Shown here: one piece after another, positions 55,303 through 63,994 of the stretch
How the letters are laid out: each line of letters opens with the position of its first letter
Numbering within the stretch: position 1 is the stretch's first letter
NCBI RefSeq assembly: GCF_007713735.2
Contig: NZ_VMNW02000023.1
Location: 1-64,000, forward strand
Direction: 5' to 3'
From: Amycolatopsis acidicola
GTDB taxonomy: Bacteria > Actinomycetota > Actinomycetes > Mycobacteriales > Pseudonocardiaceae
DNA length: 64,000 bases
Notes under the pieces: model-generated
Seen by the model: only the letters and a program-made list of their open reading frames with translations
What the model was told of the DNA's origin: nothing
The model's database searches: none
Program-made: the position numbers and the translations under genes

Positions 55303-56154
55303 ATGACGACGAGGGTGCAGCCGCCGATGAGCCCGCGAGGGCGCCGCCGGCGCTGGATCGCGGCAGGAGTGGCCGTGGTGGTGGTCGCCGCCGCGGTCGT
55401 GGCCATCGTGTTCTGGCGCACGAGCGGCGGCTCCGGTGGCGGGACCGCGGGGCCCTCGGCGACATCGGTGACCACACCGGCGCCCTCAGCGCCCGCTTCG
55501 ACGGTGACCGCCGCGCCCGCCGTACCTCCGGCCACCAGCGGATCCGTGCCGGGGTTCGCCTACGAACCGTTGTGGCCCTTCGCAGGCACCGCGGAAGCCG
55601 TGGCTTGGCAGGCGGAGTACCGCAGCGGGGGACACCAGCCGTGGCATCTCGACGCCGCGCTCACCGCGCAGTCGTTCACGCAGGACTTTCTGGGCTACGG
55701 CGGGGTCGACCTGGTCACGCGGCAGAGCGTGCAAGGGCGCGAAGCCTGGGTCGGCGTCGGGTACCGGGCGCCCAACGGGGCGGCGGCCACCGCGGCCGTC
55801 CTCCACCTGGCGAAGCTCGGCCCTGGCGTGGATGCGCCGTGGGAAGTCGTGGGCACGCGCGATTCCGTCCTGACCATCACGCGACCCGGCTACGGGGCGA
55901 AGGTGACGTCGCCCGTGACGGTGGGCGGGCGGATCACCGGTGTCGACGAGAACCTCGTCGTGCGGATCCGTGACCTCGCGAGCGGCCTGGTGGGGCAGGC
56001 GCCCGGCGTCCCGGCGGGTGGCGAGAACACGCCCTGGTCGGTCTCCGTGCCGTTCACCGCGCCCGCCCCTGGCGTGCTGACGATCGCCGTCGCCACCGGC
56101 GGGCACGTGACCGATGTCGAACGGTTCGCGGTCACCGGGGCCGTGGCCGGCTGA
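55303..56154 (+). CDS. Membrane-anchored protein with Gmad2 immunoglobulin-like domain
   Basis: A 283-residue protein with a basic N-terminus, one membrane helix (about 19-40), a Thr/Pro/Ala-rich linker to about 80, a central alpha/beta domain (AEAVAWQAEYRSGGHQPWHL, LGYGGVDLVTRQSV), and a C-terminal Gmad2-like beta-sandwich (LTITRPGYGAKVTSPVTVGG). Such proteins are extracytoplasmic; Gmad2 occurs in germination and cell-surface proteins but has no settled role. Co-oriented with GAPDH, 43-bp gap. Confidence 0.8.
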   Translation: MTTRVQPPMSPRGRRRRWIAAGVAVVVVAAAVVAIVFWRTSGGSGGGTAGPSATSVTTPAPSAPASTVTAAPAVPPATSGSVPGFAYEPLWPFAGTAEAVAWQAEYRSGGHQPWHLDAALTAQSFTQDFLGYGGVDLVTRQSVQGREAWVGVGYRAPNGAAATAAVLHLAKLGPGVDAPWEVVGTRDSVLTITRPGYGAKVTSPVTVGGRITGVDENLVVRIRDLASGLVGQAPGVPAGGENTPWSVSVPFTAPAPGVLTIAVATGGHVTDVERFAVTGAVAG

Positions 56155-56171
56155 AGGTGGCACGGACCGGC

Positions 56172-56209
56172 ACGGCCGAAGGTCCCGCGGTCTCGGGTCC
56201 AACAGCCCC
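56172..56209. promoter_or_regulatory. Inverted DevR/DosR-like operator pair, 23-bp spacing
   Basis: Minus-strand GGGACCTTCGGCCGT (56172-56186, one mismatch to the 29601 site) and plus-strand GGGTCCAACAGCCCC (56195-56209, weaker). Starts 23 bp apart, 49 bp before the 52-aa membrane protein gene. Confidence 0.6.
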
Positions 56210-56257
56210 AGACCGCGGGCGCCGGATTCTTTTAGCGTCACGGAAGAGGTGAGGGTG

Positions 56258-56416
56258 ATGACATTCATCTGGCTGATCGTCTGGCTGGCCTACGGGACCC
56301 CGGACGTCGCGGCCTGGGGCCCGTGGAACGACTGGGGCGTGGCCCTGTTCGTGTGCCTGGCGCTCGACCTGATCGGCGCGCTCAGCGCCCGTGGCCGGAT
56401 GACGGTCAAGCGATGA
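56258..56416 (+). CDS. Very small membrane protein, 52 aa
   Basis: A 52-residue protein: MTFIWLIVWLAYGTPDVAAW, a polar turn, then WGVALFVCLALDLIGALSA and a basic end. Two short hydrophobic segments, rich in Trp. GAGGTGAGGG precedes ATG 56258. No family recognised. It leads a unit with the DUF1876 protein and the CtpF-like remnant right after a DevR-like pair. Confidence 0.7.
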   Translation: MTFIWLIVWLAYGTPDVAAWGPWNDWGVALFVCLALDLIGALSARGRMTVKR

Positions 56417-56457
56417 CGGCTCGCACCGGTCACCCGTGAGTGAAGGGAACCCCGGCC

Positions 56458-56724
56458 ATGCACGAAAAACGCTGGCACGTCGACATTTTCCTCGACGAGA
56501 ACGACAACCGCACCCACGCCGAGGCGCGGCTGCGCAACCCTGACGAGACCGGGTTCACCGGCACGGGATACGCGCGGCGCAACCCGCGCGACCCCGGCGT
56601 GCCGGAGATCGGTGACGAGCTCGCCGTCTCCAGGGCGCTGGCCGATCTCGCGCACCGGTTGCTCGACGCGACCGCCGCCGACATCGAGGCGGTCACGCAC
56701 AAGTCCGCGCACCTCGGGCACTGA
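56458..56724 (+). CDS. DUF1876-family protein (Rv1738-like)
   Basis: An 88-residue protein with the DUF1876 pattern: KRWHVDIFLDENDNRTHAEA, a DETGFTGTGYARRNP turn, VPEIGDELAVSRALADLAHR and a C-terminal helix. Rv1738, a strongly DosR-induced member of this family, resembles ribosome hibernation factors in structure, so a role in translational shutdown is plausible. ATG 56458 is preceded by GAAGGGAA; GTG at 56440 is open but less likely. Followed 15 bp later by the ATPase remnant. Confidence 0.9.
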   Translation: MHEKRWHVDIFLDENDNRTHAEARLRNPDETGFTGTGYARRNPRDPGVPEIGDELAVSRALADLAHRLLDATAADIEAVTHKSAHLGH

Positions 56725-56739
56725 AGGGACGGCATAGCG

Positions 56740-57693
56740 GTGATCCGCGCCCGCGCCGAGCGGTATTCCGCCACCGCGGTGCCCCTGAACGCGGCGGAAG
56801 CCTGCCATGCGGCGTCGGCGGAGGAGGTCGCGACGTGGCTCGGTACGGACTCCGCCACGGGACTGACCGCCGTGGAAGCGGATCGGCGCGCCCGTCTGCA
56901 CGGCCCGAACGCCTTGCCGGATGAACCCGGGCCAGGTGCGTTTTCCCTGCTGCTGAAGCAAATCCGCGACCCGCTGGTCGCCGTGCTGCTCGCCGGGGTG
57001 ATCGTGCTCAACGCGGTGATCGGTTACGTCCAGGAATCGCGCGCGCGGCAGGCCCTCGACGCGCTGGCCCGCATGGTGCACACCCAGGCGACGGTCGTGC
57101 GCGAGGGCATCGGCCTGCGGATCGCGGCGGAAGCGCTGGTGCCCGGGGACGTGGTGGAACTGACGGCGGGGAACCAGGTTCCGGCGGATCTGCGCCTGCT
57201 GGGGGCGCAGCTGCTGGAAACCGACGAATCGGCGCTGACCGGGGAGTCGGTCCCGGTGGCCAAGACGACCGGCCCGCTGCCGGAGCGGACACCGCTCGCG
57301 GACCGCGTGAACATGGCCTACTCGGGCACGATGGTCACCCGGGGCACCGGCCGCGCGCTGGTGACCGCCACCGGCGCCGGGACCCAGCTGGGTGCGATCC
57401 AGCGGCTGGTCGCCACGAGCGGCACCGTGGCGACCCCACTGACGCGGAAGCTGGCCGGGTTCTCGAAACAGCTGAGCACGGGCATCGTCGCCGTCGCGGC
57501 GCTGGCGTTCGCGGTGGGACTGCTGCGGAGGTCACCCGTGCCGGAGATGTCCACCGCGGCGGTCGCGCTCGCGGTGGGCGCAATCCCGGAAGGGCTGCCC
57601 GCCGCGGTGTCGATCGTCCTGGCCATCGGCGTGGTGCGGATGTCGCGGAGGCGCTCGGTGGTGCGCAACCTGCCCGCCGTCGAAACATTGCCG
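56740..57693 (+). pseudogene. CtpF-like P2-type ATPase, 3' two-thirds deleted
   Basis: The GTG at 56740 begins a clear CtpF-type ATPase: [73 protein letters not shown] and RNLPAVETL. The protein similarity stops exactly before the DKTGT phosphorylation site, so it cannot pump. A second, smaller deletion seems to remove part of the first helix pair (DPLVAVLLAGVIVLNAVIGY is too short). The frame then runs into a reversed GNAT gene fragment and ends at 57954. CtpF (Rv1997) is DosR-controlled in mycobacteria. Confidence 0.85.
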
Positions 57694-57818
57694 GATCGGT
57701 CGGCCAGTTCGGCGGTGTGCGCCGGTGTCAGCGGCGCGATGAGGACCTCGCGCCCGTCCCGCGGCACGACCGTGCGGCGCCGGTCTTCCGGCGGCGTGAC
57801 CGGGCCGGAATCTCCCAT
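57694..57818 (-). pseudogene. GNAT acetyltransferase 5' fragment
   Basis: On the minus strand an ATG at 57818 starts MGDSGPVTPPEDRRRTVVPR and continues RDGREVLIAPLTPAHTAELA, the N-terminal strand and first helix of a GNAT protein resembling the GNAT part of the fusion at 26592. It ends abruptly at about 57694 against the truncated ATPase, so one deletion removed the 3' ends of two convergent genes. Confidence 0.7.
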
Positions 57819-57853
57819 CGCGGCAGCATTTCGCGGCCCGGTGCCCGGAGTAA

Positions 57854-57868
57854 GGGACCTTGGGCTTG
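57854..57868 (+). promoter_or_regulatory. DevR/DosR-like operator
   Basis: GGGACCTTGGGCTTG, 12 of 15 positions as in the favoured forms. Between the reversed GNAT fragment and the two-helix protein gene at 57961, so it once served a divergent pair. Confidence 0.5.
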
Positions 57869-57960
57869 CGGAGCGGGTTCTTTCGCCCTTGTGCGCCCCG
57901 CGCCCGGCGAGCTTCACTCCGGTCACGGAAAACGCTGGGCGGGAAAGGAGATGATCGGCG

Positions 57961-58239
57961 ATGACCGAGCAGAAACCTTCAGCCGGAACCGATCCGCGCG
58001 CCGAGGCGATCGAGCGGTTGAAGAAGAGACGCGACTTCGTCACGCACGTGCTGGTGTACCTGCTGATGAACGGGTTCCTCGTGCTCATCTGGCTCCTCGT
58101 GACGAGCCCCGGTTTCTTCTGGCCGGTCTTCTCGATCGGGTTCTGGGGAATCGGGCTGGTGCTGCACGCCTGGGACACCTTCGGCCCGGCCCGGTTCAGC
58201 GAGAAACAAATCCGGCGCGAAATGGGCCGCCGTCCGTGA
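57961..58239 (+). CDS. 2TM-domain small membrane protein
   Basis: A 92-residue protein with an N-terminal helix (DPRAEAIERLKKRRDFVTHV), two hydrophobic segments (about 30-48 and 52-72) and the C-terminal HAWDTFGPARFSEKQIRREM. The K-K-R-x-F-x-x-H start, paired helices and xxHxWDTF motif match the 2TM domain, which also occurs fused to sensor kinases. Function as a stand-alone protein is unknown. AAAGGAG site. Confidence 0.8.
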   Translation: MTEQKPSAGTDPRAEAIERLKKRRDFVTHVLVYLLMNGFLVLIWLLVTSPGFFWPVFSIGFWGIGLVLHAWDTFGPARFSEKQIRREMGRRP

Positions 58240-58400
58240 CCCGCCGGGCGAGTCACCCGGTTGCGACCAGGGCGGGGCCACGCTCCGACAAGGGGTCACC
58301 GGCCGCGTCCGCTTTCCTCTGCGCGATCGGGATTCCTTGTGAGAGCGGGGGATCCCCGATCACGGTGGTCCGGATCCGTCACTGAACTCCGGGAAACGAC

Positions 58401-59907
58401 ATGGCGGAAACGATGCGGGCGCAGGACAGCCTCTGGCTGAACCTGGACGCGCCCGAAAACAGGCTGATCGTCACCTCGGTGCTGTGGACCGAACGGCCGG
58501 TCGACGTCGCCCGGCTGCGGGAGGTGGTCGCGGACCGGCTGCTGGCCCGCTTCCCCGTGTACCTGCGCCGGCCGGTGCGCGGCAGGCTCCCCGGGGTTGC
58601 CGCGCAGATGGGAGGACGATCCCGAGTTCCGCCTCGACCGGCATCTGCTCGTGCGTGAGCTGCCACGGCCGGGCGACGCGAAGGGGCTGCAGGACTTCGT
58701 CGCCGCCGAGCGCGGGCGCGAACTCGATCCGCGGCACCCGTTGTGGTCGATCACCCTGCTGCGCGGGTACGGGCGGGGCGACGCGCTGGTGATGCGCTCG
58801 CACCACGCGATGGCGGACGGGATCCGGCTCACCCAGGTGCTGTTCAGCCTGCTGGACCCGCTCGAAGGCGCCGGGCCCGAGCCCGGCGCCCTGGTCGGCG
58901 GCTGGGTTCCGCACCACGTACGCAACCGGCATCCCGTGGCCGGGCTCGGCAGCACTGTCCTGCGAGCCGTGGACACGGCAGGCGAGCGGCTGAACACCTT
59001 GGCGGGCAAGGCAGGGCCGTTCGCCGAAGCCGCCGTGGCGGTCCCCGCCGCCGCGGGAGCAGTGGTGACCGGGGCCGCGGCGGGCGCACTGGCCGTGCTC
59101 GAACCCGCGCTGCCACCCTCGGCACGGCGGGCCGCCGGCCGTGTGGCAACGGCCGGGATGACGGTGGGCCGCAGCGTGGGCGGGCTCGCGAAGCTGTTCG
59201 GCCCGCGCGGCGGCGGGGCAGGGTGGGCCGGCGAGCCCGGGCGGGAAAAGACGGTCTGCTGGGGAGAACCGATGCCGCTGGACACGATCACCGCCATCGG
59301 GCGGCAGACCGGCGCTACGGTCAACGACGTGTGCACCGCGCTGGTGGCCGGGGCGTTCGACCGGTACGAAGCCGGCGGCGGGCGCCGCGACATGGTGTGG
59401 ATGGTGCCGGTCAGCCTCCGCCGGTTCGACGCGGACCTGCCCGCGAAGCTCGGCAACCACTTCTCGCTCGTCCTGCTGCGGATGCCGCTGGGGCGCGCCG
59501 CTTTTCCCGAGCGGGTCGCCGAGGTGAACCGCCGGATCGCGCGGATCAGGGATTCCTGGGAGCCGGTGGTCAACCTGGTGCTGCAGGCGGTGGTCAGTCA
59601 GAGCCCGCCACCGGTGAGCACGGTGCTGGCCCGCCACTTCACCGACCGGGCCGCTGGTGTGCTGACCAACGTGCCCGGCCCGCGTGAGCGGATGGCGCTG
59701 GCGGGCGCGGAAGTCGGCGGGGTGGTCGGCTGGGCGCCTTGTGGCGGGCGGCAGGCCGTCACCGTGTGCGTGTTCAGCTACGCGGGGAAGGTGTACTTCG
59801 GGTTCGGGACCGACCGCAAGCTGATCCCGGACCCGGAGCGTCTCGTGGACGCGCTCGGCGCCGAACTGCGGGCTGCCGAAACGACCGTTTCCCCACTGGA
59901 CGGTTGA
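58401..59907 (+). pseudogene. WS/DGAT-family acyltransferase with one frameshift
   Basis: The ATG at 58401 starts MAETMRAQDSLWLNLDAPEN through RLLARFPVYLRRPVRG, a WS/DGAT N-terminus. Similarity continues in another frame from 58597 with RRWEDDPEFRLDRHL, the catalytic HHAMADG, NVPGP and SYAGKVYFGFG to a stop at 59907. Removing one G from the GGGG run at 58593-58596 would rejoin both parts into a protein of about 501 residues. Either a real frameshift mutation or a base-calling error. Compare the intact paralogue at 45663. Confidence 0.85.
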
Positions 59908-59910
59908 AGG

Positions 59911-60171
59911 TCAGCGACGCTGGAGCTCCTCCAGGGTCCGGAGATCACGCCGGTAGGTCTCCTCGTCGATCTCGCCGCGGGCGAACCGCTCGGCCAGCAT
60001 CTGTTCCGGCGCCGGGGGTGCCTCCTCGAAACTCCTGCCGGACGGCCTCCGGCCGAGCACGCGGACCAGGACGACGATCGCCGCCACGACCAGCCCCCAG
60101 AACACCAGGTTGCCGATGGTCGTGAGCGCGACGCCCCAGCCGTTCATGCCGTTGCCGTACCAGTACATCAT
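59911..60171 (-). CDS. Small membrane protein with SHOCT domain
   Basis: An 86-residue protein: a glycine/aromatic N-terminus (MMYWYGNGMNGWGVALTTIG), one membrane helix (about 18-40), a linker, and the C-terminal SHOCT helix pair (AERFARGEIDEETYRRDLRT). SHOCT tails are short oligomerisation or membrane-anchoring modules. AAAGGAG precedes the start. Convergent with the WS/DGAT gene (3-bp gap), divergent from the CocE hydrolase. Confidence 0.88.
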   Translation of the reverse strand: MMYWYGNGMNGWGVALTTIGNLVFWGLVVAAIVVLVRVLGRRPSGRSFEEAPPAPEQMLAERFARGEIDEETYRRDLRTLEELQRR

Positions 60172-60227
60172 CGTGGGCTCCTTTCCCCGGAGACCGCCAG
60201 CCTGGTGCCCGGGGACGGCGTCGGCGA

Positions 60228-60264
60228 CGGGCCAAGGTCACGAGGAGCCGGGTACAACGACCCG
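60228..60264. promoter_or_regulatory. DevR/DosR-like operator pair, weak
   Basis: Minus-strand CGTGACCTTGGCCCG (60228-60242, one base short in the centre) and plus-strand GGGTACAACGACCCG (60250-60264). Between the divergent SHOCT and CocE-like genes; rightmost site of the island. Confidence 0.4.
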
Positions 60265-60372
60265 GCCCGCTTCGTACGCTCGGCGCGCCGCTCACGGAAC
60301 GTGGCTTGAGATCGGGCCGCCGTGCGGCCAGACTGGCCCCGCTCACGGATCGCTCGCCGAGGAGGGTGCCGG

Positions 60373-61986
60373 ATGGGGTCATCGATCGCGCGGAACGCCG
60401 AACGGCTCCTGTACCGGCTGCTGGGCGTCAGCGGCACGCGCACCGGCTACACGCGCACGCCCGTCCGGATCCCGATGCGCGACGGAGTCGAGCTCGGGGC
60501 GGACCTGTACCGCCCGGCCGGTGACCCGGCCGGCACCCTGCTCGTCCGCGGCCCGTATGGCCGGGGCCTGGCGTTTTCCCTGTTGCTGGCGCGAATCCAC
60601 GCGGCGCGCGGGTATCAGGTGCTGTTCGTCAGCAGCCGCGGCACGGCCGATTCCGCCGGTGAGTTCGACCCGATGCGCGACGAGGTTTCCGACGGGCACG
60701 ACGTGGTGGGCTGGATGCGCGAGCAGCCCTGGTTCACCGGTTCGTTCGGCACGCTCGGCCTTTCGTACCTCGGCTTCACGCAGTGGGCGCTGCTGGCCGA
60801 TCCGCCGCCCGAGCTGCGCGCCGCCGTGATTTCGGTGGGGCCGCACGATTTCAGCCGGCACACGTGGGGGACCGGCGCGTTCAACCTCGACCTCCTCTCG
60901 TGGAGCGACATGATCGTCCGCCAGCGGGACGAACAGGGCCCGCTGGCCTTGCTGCGACAGGGAAAAGCGCGCCGCGAGGTGCGCGAGCTGATGGACCGGC
61001 TGCCGCTGGCCGACGCCGCCGACGAGCGGTTCGCCGGGCGCGCCCCGTGGTTCCGTTACCGGGCAACGCATCCCGATCTCACCGACCCGTACTGGGCGCC
61101 GATGCAGCTGGACGCGGCGCTTGACCGGGCGTCGGTGCCGGTGCTGCTGATCGGCGGCTGGCAGGACATTTTCCTGACCCAGACCGTGGAGCAATACGAA
61201 CGGCTGCGCGGACGCGGCGGCGACGTCGCGCTGTGCGTCGGCCCGTGGACGCACGTCGAGGTCATGTCGAAGGGCGCGCGCACCACCACGGCCCAGACGC
61301 TGGACTGGTTCGACCAGAAGCTCGCGGGCCGTCCTGGTCACCGGGCCGCGCCCGTGCGGATCTTCGTCACCGGGGCCCGCGAGTGGCGTGATCTGCCTGC
61401 CTGGCCCCCGGAAGCCACCGACGAGATCCTGCATCTGAACCCGGGCGGTTTCCTCTACGGCACGGCCGCGGATGCCGGGACAGCCGCGTTCACCTTCGAC
61501 CCGGCCGTCCCGACGCCGACCGTCGGCGGCCCGCTGCTGGCGGGCGGCGGCGTGGTCGACGACAGCGAGCTGGCCGCCCGCCCCGACGTGCTCGCGTTCA
61601 CCGGCCGCGCGCTGAACTTCGATCTGGAGGTGATCGGCGCGCCCGAGGTCGAACTGGTCCACTCCACGGACAACCCACACGCCGATCTGTTCGTCCGCCT
61701 CAGCGAAGTCGACGACAACGGCCGCTCGCGCAACGTCACGGAGGCCTACGTCCGGCTCGATCCCGCACGCGAGCCCGGACCGGTGCGGCTGACCCTGCGG
61801 CCCACCGCGCACCGGTTCCGTGCCGGGCACCGGATCCGGCTGCTGATCGCCGGGGCGTCGCATCCGCAGTTCGCCCGCAACCTCGGGACGGACGAGAACC
61901 CCGGAACCGGCGCCGAGTCGAAGCCCGCGACCCACACCGTCCACCACGTCGGCAGCTCACTCCGGCTCCCGGTGACCCGTCACTGA
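60373..61986 (+). CDS. CocE/NonD-family serine hydrolase
   Basis: A 537-residue alpha/beta hydrolase of the X-Pro dipeptidyl-peptidase/CocE type. IPMRDGVELGADLYRPAG opens the fold, GLSYLGFTQW holds the nucleophile Ser, and DLFVRLSEVDDNGRSRNVTE with a jelly-roll C-terminal domain matches the family. No signal peptide. Members hydrolyse esters or N-terminal peptide bonds; substrate unknown. The ATG at 60373 follows GAGGAGGG. Last gene of the island; 61987-62186 downstream contains nothing I recognise. Confidence 0.88.
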   Translation: MGSSIARNAERLLYRLLGVSGTRTGYTRTPVRIPMRDGVELGADLYRPAGDPAGTLLVRGPYGRGLAFSLLLARIHAARGYQVLFVSSRGTADSAGEFDPMRDEVSDGHDVVGWMREQPWFTGSFGTLGLSYLGFTQWALLADPPPELRAAVISVGPHDFSRHTWGTGAFNLDLLSWSDMIVRQRDEQGPLALLRQGKARREVRELMDRLPLADAADERFAGRAPWFRYRATHPDLTDPYWAPMQLDAALDRASVPVLLIGGWQDIFLTQTVEQYERLRGRGGDVALCVGPWTHVEVMSKGARTTTAQTLDWFDQKLAGRPGHRAAPVRIFVTGAREWRDLPAWPPEATDEILHLNPGGFLYGTAADAGTAAFTFDPAVPTPTVGGPLLAGGGVVDDSELAARPDVLAFTGRALNFDLEVIGAPEVELVHSTDNPHADLFVRLSEVDDNGRSRNVTEAYVRLDPAREPGPVRLTLRPTAHRFRAGHRIRLLIAGASHPQFARNLGTDENPGTGAESKPATHTVHHVGSSLRLPVTRH

Positions 61987-62186
61987 CCACAGTGGACACT
62001 CGTCGGTCCGGAGTGGACAGACGCGTGGTGTTCCGGGAAAGTCCGTTACGTGCCTTTGCTTTCGCACTGTCCGGGGCAGGTGGTCGCGGGCCCCGGGCGT
62101 GGCTATAGTGAGCCTTCGATCATGGTGCGGTTCGCGTGCGGCGGAATCGTGCCCGGGGGGACCACCGCGGGGAAGGTGCGCGACCG

Positions 62187-62867
62187 ATGAGCATGATGTT
62201 GCCCGATGCGCTGGCGTGGGTGCTGGACATGGTCGGGATCGACTGGCCGAACATCGACGAGGACCAGCTCCGCGAGGCGGCCGACGAGTTCCGGCAGATC
62301 GCCGGGGAGCTCGACGGGCACGCCGGCGAGGCGAAGGACGCGGTCGCCCAGCTGCTCGGCGCGAACTCGGCCGACGGTCTGGACCTCTTCGGCGAGCTGT
62401 GGGACAAGCTGGCCAACGGGCATCTGCCGCAGTTCGCGGAGGCGATGAAACTGCTGGCCGACGCGCTCGACGCCGGGGCGGGCCTCGTGCTCGCGCTGAA
62501 GATCGGGGCCATCGCGCAGCTGGCGATCCTGGCCGCGGAGATCATCGCCGACCAGGCCGCCGCGCCGTTCACCTTCGGCGCCTCGGAGGCGGCCATCCCG
62601 GTCGAGGTCGCGGCCACCAGGGCGATCATGAAGGGCCTGGTCGACACCGCGGTCGACGCGGTGGAGCAGCAGCTGGTCAACGCCGTCGAGGGGCCGGTGT
62701 TCGCCGCGCTGGGCAGCGCCGGGGAGGAGCTGGCAGGCCAGCTCCTCGGTGACACGGCGGGCGGTGACGGCGTGGATCTCGGCAAGGCGGCCGCCGCCGG
62801 GGGAGACGGGTTCAAGGAAGGCGTCGGCGAGAGCAAGGCGAGCCTGACGTCCTCGCACAGCGGCTGA
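62187..62867 (+). CDS. WXG/ESX-like helical protein upstream of a toxin
   Basis: A 226-residue mostly helical protein. MSMMLPDALAWVLDMVGIDW and VGIDWPNIDEDQLREAADEF followed by ANGHLPQFAEAMKLLADALD resemble the N-terminal helical module of actinobacterial WXG100-type proteins and polymorphic toxins. A hydrophobic alanine-rich middle (about 110-150) and a Gly/Asp-rich tail follow. It lacks its own toxin domain and is followed 23 bp later by the deaminase-toxin gene. Likely a secretion partner or chaperone for type VII export. Confidence 0.7.
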   Translation: MSMMLPDALAWVLDMVGIDWPNIDEDQLREAADEFRQIAGELDGHAGEAKDAVAQLLGANSADGLDLFGELWDKLANGHLPQFAEAMKLLADALDAGAGLVLALKIGAIAQLAILAAEIIADQAAAPFTFGASEAAIPVEVAATRAIMKGLVDTAVDAVEQQLVNAVEGPVFAALGSAGEELAGQLLGDTAGGDGVDLGKAAAAGGDGFKEGVGESKASLTSSHSG

Positions 62868-62890
62868 TCGTCCGAATCGAGGAGGACCGT

Positions 62891-63994
62891 ATGCCCGGCA
62901 AGGGTTTCCACCTGAACACCCCGGATCTGCGCTCGGCGGGGTCGTCGCTGAACTCGTTCTCCGAGCGGCTGAAGGGGCACAACTCCCGGCTGGAGAGCGT
63001 CGGCGGCAAGGTGTCGGCGAACGGGCGCCGGGACAAGTCCGGGGTCGGGTCCAAGATCAGCGGTTTCGCCGACAAGGCCACCGACGTGTTCCGCAAGTTC
63101 CTCGGCGAGTCCTCGCGGGTCACCGGCCAGTCCGGCAAGAACCTGCACAAGGGCGCCGACGACCTGGACAAGACGGAAGACTCGCACGTCAGCACCATCA
63201 AGAAGCTGCACACCGACGCCAAGATCCCGGACAAACTCGCCACCATCAAGGAAGAGCCGCGGGTCCGCTTCGACGAGGACGCGAAGAAGCACGACGGCGG
63301 CGGAAAGTACCAGCCCCCGGCGAAGAACGACGCGACGAACCCGGAGAAAACGGGTGCCGGCACCCAGCACCTGACCAGTGGCGAAAGCTCGAACACGCAC
63401 CCGCTCAAGACGAAGCTCGACGAGAACGACGATCCGCATCTGACGAAGGTGTCCGAGCAACAGGGCAAGGACCTCAACAGGCCGGGGGCCTTCTCCAAGA
63501 AGAACCGGCCCGGCATGGCGAGCTCGCTGCAGACCGGCGACCAGAACCTCGCCCACAGCAGTATGAAGAAGGGCACCCCGAAGCGGCACAAGCTCGTGGA
63601 CCAGGTGCTGGACGAGCTGGCCACCCGCGACGAGAAGGGTGAGCTGCACCCGACCGGCATCGGCCCGGTCGGCAAGGGGCACGGCCGCTGCGCCGAGGTC
63701 GGGTCCATCTCCGACTACCTGCACAAGGTCGACCCGGACGGCCGGTGGACCGTCGAGGACGCGCGGAACCACTTCGAGCACGTCGGCGGCGCGACCGACG
63801 CGCACCGGCCGGGCGCGGACGAGCACTCGGCGATCGAGACCCCGCCGTGCGACAGCTGCAGCTACCTGACGAACCGGCTCGGGATCCACTCGATGGACTC
63901 GCAGACCGGAGAGGGTGACAACAAGGATCTGCTGAAGGACTACGACTGGGACAAGCGCAGCGAGACCCCCGGCCGGATCGGCAAGGGCGCCTGA
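62891..63994 (+). CDS. Polymorphic toxin with C-terminal deaminase-like domain
   Basis: A 367-residue protein. Residues 1-100 are helical (FHLNTPDLRSAGSSLNSFSE, LHKGADDLDKTEDSHVSTIK), similar to ESX-secreted N-terminal modules. A disordered Lys/Asp/Thr-rich middle follows to about 240. The C-terminal 125 residues carry GHGRCAEVGSISDYLHK (Cys267, Glu269) and PPCDSCSYLTNRLG (Cys320, Cys323), the zinc and catalytic pattern of the deaminase superfamily, closest to YwqJ-type toxin domains. The likely target is a nucleic acid base or nucleotide. GAGGAGG site. An immunity gene would be expected just past the window edge. Confidence 0.78.
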   Translation: MPGKGFHLNTPDLRSAGSSLNSFSERLKGHNSRLESVGGKVSANGRRDKSGVGSKISGFADKATDVFRKFLGESSRVTGQSGKNLHKGADDLDKTEDSHVSTIKKLHTDAKIPDKLATIKEEPRVRFDEDAKKHDGGGKYQPPAKNDATNPEKTGAGTQHLTSGESSNTHPLKTKLDENDDPHLTKVSEQQGKDLNRPGAFSKKNRPGMASSLQTGDQNLAHSSMKKGTPKRHKLVDQVLDELATRDEKGELHPTGIGPVGKGHGRCAEVGSISDYLHKVDPDGRWTVEDARNHFEHVGGATDAHRPGADEHSAIETPPCDSCSYLTNRLGIHSMDSQTGEGDNKDLLKDYDWDKRSETPGRIGKGA

